64,000 nt of DNA from Epiperipatus broadwayi (taxonomy: Eukaryota > Onychophora > Udeonychophora > Euonychophora > Peripatidae). Shown here piece after piece: positions 59,203 through 64,000 of this stretch (its first letter is position 1; each line of letters begins with the position of its first letter). The notes beneath the pieces are model-generated. The model did not search any database and was not told the origin of the DNA. It worked only from the letters and a program-made list of their open reading frames with translations. Location: positions 7,497,576-7,561,575 of the forward strand of contig JAQFVV010000036.1 of the NCBI GenBank assembly GCA_028023455.1, given 5' to 3'. Position numbers and translations under genes: made by a program.

Positions 59203-60030
59203 CTACTGTTTATTGGCGACAGCCATGCCATATAGGATGGATAGAAATAGGTCTTCATCCTTATGCATACGTCTCCATATGAACTCTGACCAGTAATTTT
59301 CCAACAAGTTTCGGCAGTTCCTCTTATTTCTGTTTTGTTGTTTCAGAAGACCCCAAAGACACTCAGTATTTTGTGTGTGAGTACCTTTGATAGGATCCAC
59401 AAAATGGTATCTGTAGTTGACTTCAGGTGCTGGAATCCAGCAGCCTCTAGTTCTGTAGTCTTGTACCCTCTCCAGCAATCAGAGAAGATGGTCGATCTTA
59501 CCCATGATGGAACAGAGTACACCAAGGATTCGACCCTCTCATGGCAAATACCACTGAACACCCACTGTTTTGGTAGTATCATACCCTGGTGGTTTTTCCT
59601 GCGACTAAACAGTCTCATCTACCTCTACTATCAAACTGGGCCTGCCGATTTGACAGCAGGCTCTCATGGCACAGTTCTCGTAAACCAGTTGTCCTCTCCA
59701 ACACAGCATTTCTGCACATGTTGAGCTCTGTATGGATGTTCTCAAGCGTTATCTGGTCGTGGCTCTAATAATATACGAGTTGTAGAGCTTTTAAGAGCAT
59801 TGTTTTGGAGCGGTCCAACCAAGTATTTTTTCGTATAGAATACCTTCGCTTACACAAGCTCGAAACACATCTAAATTGCCAGATTTTTTACAGATGTACA
59901 ATTTCGTACCTTCGCCACACTTGCATCATCTGGTATTTGGGACCACATTATGTGCCGAAAAAATGCAACAGTCTCACTTTCTGTAGTCTGCAATTCTGAA
60001 TATTTTAAAAAGTGCGCATTTTTCTCAGAC
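59203..60030 (-). pseudogene. ISXO2-like Merlin transposase, degenerate
   Basis: Minus-strand reading starts near 60030 (MSEKNAHFLKYS) and runs to about 59203. The N-terminal half has stops. The DDE core is recognisable: LIVEVDETV with the first Asp at about 59612-59626, a frameshift, then FSRRKNHQG, WVFSGICHERVESL, IFSDCWRGYK with the second Asp near 59478, another frameshift, and HTQNTECLWGLLKQQNR with the third acidic or Asn residue, followed by SEFIWRR, the typical W-R end of the domain. The protein would mobilise Merlin elements. At least two frameshifts and several stops make it inactive. Confidence 0.9.
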
Positions 60031-60489
60031 ATTTTATTGCTCTCATATATTTTCTCGCTGAAACGTGACTTAGCGCTAGAGCTTGGTCGAAACGTGTTCG
60101 AACATATCCATTGCCAAATTTTTACATATTAACATTTTTTAAAGGAAGGGTAGGGACCACATGACAATTATTAGTAATTAATAACATTACTTAAAATATA
60201 ATTGACATTACTCTATTATGTAGATTTTAAAAATTGTACTGACTTGAAATTAAAATACCCTCAAGCAATACGATAATCAGCTATGAATAGAACAAATATG
60301 CGTAAATAGTTTCGAAGCACAAAACAGGCCGTAATATTTTTGTGCAATGTCATGTAAAGCGGCCGGCAATGGGTTAATACAATTTGAAATGTATTAGCTG
60401 TAAGGCCACCCTCAGAAATGGCATTTTTATGTGTTTTGACACATAAACAACGCCATCAGAAGGCCGTGCCCGGATTTCAGATGACTACC

Positions 60490-61082
60490 CAAATTTCTAT
60501 ATGATAAACATTTAAAATTAAATTTAATTCAGCAATCTCCAATGTTCTTAACAATAATTAATTGAGCTTGCTTATATGACGCATAAGTAATAGATTTTTA
60601 TAATAATGATGAAGATATGGATAAATAATTTCAGCTTCATATTTTTTTTAATTTTTATCTTTTAAATAATTCTACAAAATTTTTATCTTGGCAGTAACTT
60701 TAGCAGGTTTTCAAAAGAAAAACATTAACTTGACATAAACTTTATACATTATCACAAATGTAATTATTTTGGTCCATTGCTTATTAATAATTCACGTAAA
60801 ATCTGCAGTTCCTTAAGCAATATTTTGTTTGTATAATAAATCCACACATCGAGGAGAACTCAAATATACAATATTAATGTCTTTCCATCCGACTTGAGTC
60901 ATTTAAACATTAAATAAATATTAGTAATTCAGTTAATTATTTGTAAGCCACACATTCACTTTTTTAAGAAAACCATTTTATAGGCATGAATAATAAACAA
61001 AAGTTATCATTACGTAGTGATTCAAAATATAGCATTATTAACTACAGATACATCCTCTAAGATTACATAATGATACTAGGAA
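60490..61082. other. AT-rich stretch without recognisable genes
   Basis: Nothing assignable between the Merlin element and the RTE relic. Confidence 0.4.
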
Positions 61083-61485
61083 AGTCAACATTGAGAAGGG
61101 TGTAAGATAGGATGACTCCATATCCAAAACTTTTTGCAGCAGTGCTATAAGAAGTCTTTTGTGGATTAAAATGAGAAGCTAAAGGAGTGAAAGTAAATGG
61201 AGATTATTGAAGTCATTTAGATTTTGCAGATGATGTAATTGTTTTTGCACATAATGCTTTAGATCTGCAGGAAATGTTGCAGGAGTTATCAGATGAAAGT
61301 AGGACTAAAGATAAATGTTAAAAAGACAAGTAATATTTAATGGATTTTCTCAAAATATGAAAATAGATTGATTATGATGAGTTAGAAGAAGTTAACAGTT
61401 ACAAATATCTTGGTCAGATTATTAATACACATGGAAACATAATGGATGAAATTGATCATAAAATTAACTTGACTTTTATATAAGC
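61083..61485 (+). pseudogene. RTE-type LINE reverse transcriptase relic
   Basis: One plus-strand frame with several stops reads PYPKLFAAVL (motif B neighbourhood; intact RTEs have S-P-K-L-F), EAKGVKVNGDY, SHLDFADDVIVFAHNA (motif C, FADD) and LDLQEMLQELSDES; after a shift YKYLGQIINTHGNIMDEIDH follows. This order and wording are characteristic of RTE/BovB-type RTs. The fragment covers only the palm and start of the thumb; the endonuclease and 3' end are missing. It would have copied LINE RNA at the target nick. Long dead, judging by stops and frameshifts. Confidence 0.85.
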
Positions 61486-63303
61486 AGAATATAATTTGAA
61501 CTGAGAGTTTATAGTAGGCTTTGTTAATTAGTCCTGCATAGATTTCCTTAAAATATTATAAAGTTCACACAATTTTATTAAAAGATTATATATAAAGCTC
61601 ATGCACTTTTATTTTCTTCTTAATAATAGTAATAGATATAAGCAAACAAAATAGATTAAATTTATCAGAATAGAAATACATTTTAAAAAACGATAGGGTT
61701 AATTTAAAGCTAATTGAGTGAAGAATCATGAAAATATACCTTGTTTAAATATTTAGCCTGTCATCCTTTGCTTAAAGCTGTCTGCTAGCTAAAATTCCCA
61801 TGATTTCTTTTATAAAATAATAATGTTTAAAACTTTTCACTTTGGAGTTTAAACCGACTTCATCTCTGGAAGAGTAGAAGAAGTGGCAGAAACAGAATAA
61901 ACCCAACAATTAATATTGAATATTGACCAGAGAATAATGAATAATGGCTAATGACTATTACCAATTATCACTTAAATACATATCTTTTTCATCAATCAAG
62001 AGGTCACCCTATCTTCCAAAGGTCAGCTTCACCCTTTGCACTCAGTTAATTAAGTGATAAATATTCAAGAAATCTTTTCTTGAGAAAAAAAAAAAAATTT
62101 TGATTTTCTAAATTAAATCAAACTAATAAAACAAATAGAAAAAAAAAAATAACTTTTTACACTTTTGAAATAAATGAATATTAATTAGTTAATAAATATA
62201 GTAGTTGATAATACCATTTAGTTTGTCAAATGATTCATTATCCAGATATCCATTAATCACTCAAAAAAATATACTTGCAAAATTGCAAAATTATTAAAGA
62301 TATTCACTGTAATTTAAATGTTTTATTGTAAATGTAATATTTTGTACTGTAATTAAATATGAAAATGAAATGAGAAGATGACACAAACATACGTGCATAC
62401 ACATATGCTGCTACATGAATAATAAATTATCCTGACTAAAATATAACTGATATGGCTATGGGTTAAACATTTCACTGATTATAATATCTACACATGGATC
62501 GGTGTGCCAATGAATAAATAAATCAGAAAACCATCTAAACAAATACCAACCACTATTCTACAGATAAATAAAACAACTTTACATTAACTTAATTTATATA
62601 TCAACCATTCTTATAACAATCCACTTCCCTTTCTACCATTAAATATTTCATCAACTACCATAATAATTACTAAATGCTTATAAGATTCTCAACTAACATT
62701 TATAAGCAAATTTCACACAAGGTTTTATACCATTAATCAAAAATTTTTTTAAAATTTTACCGATATATCATATTTTTTTTAGTCAAATGCAGCCATTCCC
62801 CATTGATACAATATAATTTAGTTAAAGTTGGTGCCCATTCAGAGGGTTACAATATATATAAAGTTAATATCCTCACAATTAAAGTCTCTTACTTAGTTGC
62901 ACTATTAATGATTAATTGAATAGCTATTTACCAAATTCTGGCAAATGTTTTTTAGTTCTGTGAGCCCTTGAGGTGCATATAAATTATAATAAGATCAGGG
63001 CGATCTATTTAATCCCTAATTAGCTTGATTATCTTCAGTAGCCAAGATCCTGGGTCTGGAAACAAATTCCTGCTACTCTTCATATATACGCAACCTATGC
63101 AATCTAGTTGCGTGAATACACTTGGAATGAAGAAAAAAGATATTGCATTCTTTTTTCACCCTGTTTAAATTCTTTGTCTTTTGCTTTCTGGAGTAATCTG
63201 TCTGATCATCTGTATCTGGGTGGAATTTTTTTTTATCTTATCTATTAGGTTTAATTAAACATTAGTTCTTTTTAGAATTCACTTGTTAATCAGTTATTGA
63301 CAA
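61486..63303. other. AT-rich stretch without recognisable genes
   Basis: No gene or repeat family was recognised. Confidence 0.4.
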
Positions 63304-63457
63304 TTGAATTTTCTACAAAAACAGATTTTACTTTAGTTTTATTTTCATTGTTCAATTAATGTTTTAATTTATTCATTTTATTGAATTTTCTACAAAAACA
63401 GATTTTACTTTAGTTTTATTTTCATTGTTCAATTAATGTTTTAATTTATCCATTTTA
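63304..63457 (+). repeat. 77-bp tandem duplication
   Basis: The unit TTGAATTTTCTACAAAAACA and following sequence occurs at 63304-63380 and 63381-63457 with a single visible difference near the end (TTATTCATTTTA versus TTATCCATTTTA). It is a recent local duplication. Confidence 0.9.
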
Positions 63458-63493
63458 TGCTACTTTAGTATTTTTTTTGCTATGACTTATTAC

Positions 63494-63640
63494 CCTGAAG
63501 ACATACTACTCTAATCTTACGATCTTTATGATAATGTCTCCTAGTGATTTGCGGACAAAGGTAATCGCTAAAATTTGTCCACTGATCACATGGAGGCATT
63601 ACATTAATGACTACAAGATTAGAGTAGTACATCTTCGGGA
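63494..63640. repeat. Short inverted repeat pair
   Basis: CCTGAAGACATACTACTCTA (63494) with ATCTT following pairs with AAGATTAGAGTAGTACATCT (63615) ending TCGG near 63638; the spacer is about 96 bases. It could be a small MITE, but no target duplication was found. A 110-codon minus-strand frame (63480-63812) covers the pair and is likely chance. Confidence 0.5.
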
Positions 63641-63796
63641 TTACATCATAGCATGAAAAATAATAAAGAAGCCATCTAGTAGGCACATCGGACACAGCCA
63701 TCTTTATCTTTCTGGAAAAAAGAAGAAAAAAAATTACTATAATTGCAAATATGAATTGGCTACATAATAATTTCAGAATTTTTTTTTTACAAAATA

Positions 63797-63950
63797 TTAC
63801 TAAGGAAACCATCTGGTAGACATAGCAAGATTAATACTAAAGAAGCCATCTCATAGCAAGAATAATACTAAAGAAAATATCTGGTAGACATAGCAAGAAT
63901 AATTCTAAAGATGACATCTCATAGCAAGAAAAATACTAAAGAAGACATGC
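63797..63950 (+). repeat. Minisatellite with two alternating unit types
   Basis: Units of the form ATCTGGTAGACATAGCAAGA and ATCTCATAGCAAGAATAATA alternate, each followed by ACTAAAG or similar, giving an A-B-A-B pattern of about 67 bases over the last 150 bases before the window edge region. A related unit (CCATCTAGTAGGCACATC) lies at 63672. Confidence 0.75.
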
Positions 63951-64000
63951 GTCAAAAAATACTTAAATTAATAAAATACTAGTTTTTTACTTCACCTTTG

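Larger units (their letters stand above)
58061..60489 (-). mobile_element. Merlin (IS1595/ISXO2-type) DNA transposon, copy 2
   Basis: A 2429-bp element with 38-bp terminal inverted repeats (58061-58098 and 60452-60489) that match at 36 of 38 positions and start GGTARTCATCTGAAATCC. Flanking 8-bp direct repeats are CAAATTCC (58053-58060) and CAAATTTC (60490-60497), 7 of 8 identical. An ISXO2-like transposase lies inside on the minus strand. Like copy 1, its ends start with GGTA, but TIR length and sequence differ, so it is a different family. The interior at 58400-59070 contains a 332-bp tandem duplication. Confidence 0.92.

Noticed and set aside
63480-63812. 110-codon minus-strand frame
   Set aside because: It spans a short inverted repeat and starts in a poly-A-derived lysine run; no domain recognised.
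1-64000. Prokaryotic operon, phage or defence system
   Set aside because: No operon-like gene packing or ribosome-binding sites; all recognisable coding sequences are eukaryotic transposable elements. The ISXO2-like genes are Merlin transposons, not bacterial insertion sequences.

Overview
This is a strongly AT-rich piece of metazoan nuclear DNA, most likely from an invertebrate; the species cannot be named from the sequence alone. The element classes point to an animal: Penelope-like retroelements (PLEs) with hammerhead-like motifs, Merlin (IS1595/ISXO2-type) DNA transposons, Ty3/Gypsy retrotransposons, RTE-type and other LINE fragments, hAT and pogo/Tigger-like MITEs and tRNA-related SINE-like units. 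No convincing host protein gene, rRNA or functional tRNA gene was found. Every recognisable coding stretch belongs to a transposable element and is broken by stops, frameshifts or truncation.

Layout, 1-20 kb: an imperfect palindrome of about 3.1 kb (1-3110); two direct 0.6 kb repeats that may be decayed LTRs around a minus-strand gag zinc knuckle and protease relic (4928-8137); a Merlin transposon with 9-bp target duplications (8986-10298); a hAT MITE with an 8-bp target duplication inside a 262-bp tandem repeat (11817-12431); SINE-like repeats (14560-15192); a pogo-like MITE (15609-15913); a long hairpin repeat (16231-16480); and three tandem tRNA-like units (17455-17760).

20-45 kb: three consecutive LINE 3' ends with ACATC tails (20986-22378); another hairpin-family copy (23013-23160); two PLE 3' ends in inverted head-to-head orientation (25605-26400); a long AT-rich stretch without recognisable genes; a LINE reverse transcriptase relic (31430-32080); a nearly complete but mutated PLE (32906-35215); a second, rearranged PLE with a 299-bp tandem duplication (35260-36546); a third PLE remnant (42160-43175); and a further hairpin-family copy joined to an LTR-edge-like sequence (43738-43995).

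45-64 kb: a pogo/Tigger-like element carrying a nested LINE tail (46720-47906); a Ty3/Gypsy element on the minus strand with gag, protease, RT, RNase H and integrase all recognisable (48109-53014); a tandem repeat (53992-54370); a second, truncated Gypsy element (54928-57310); a second Merlin transposon with 38-bp TIRs and an 8-bp target duplication (58061-60489); an RTE-type LINE relic (61083-61485); and short tandem repeats up to the end.

The genes do not form a pathway; this is a layered record of transposition. The most informative points are the two Merlin insertions with readable target duplications, the antisense self-copy inside the first, the hammerhead-like motifs in the PLEs, and the serially stacked LINE tails.
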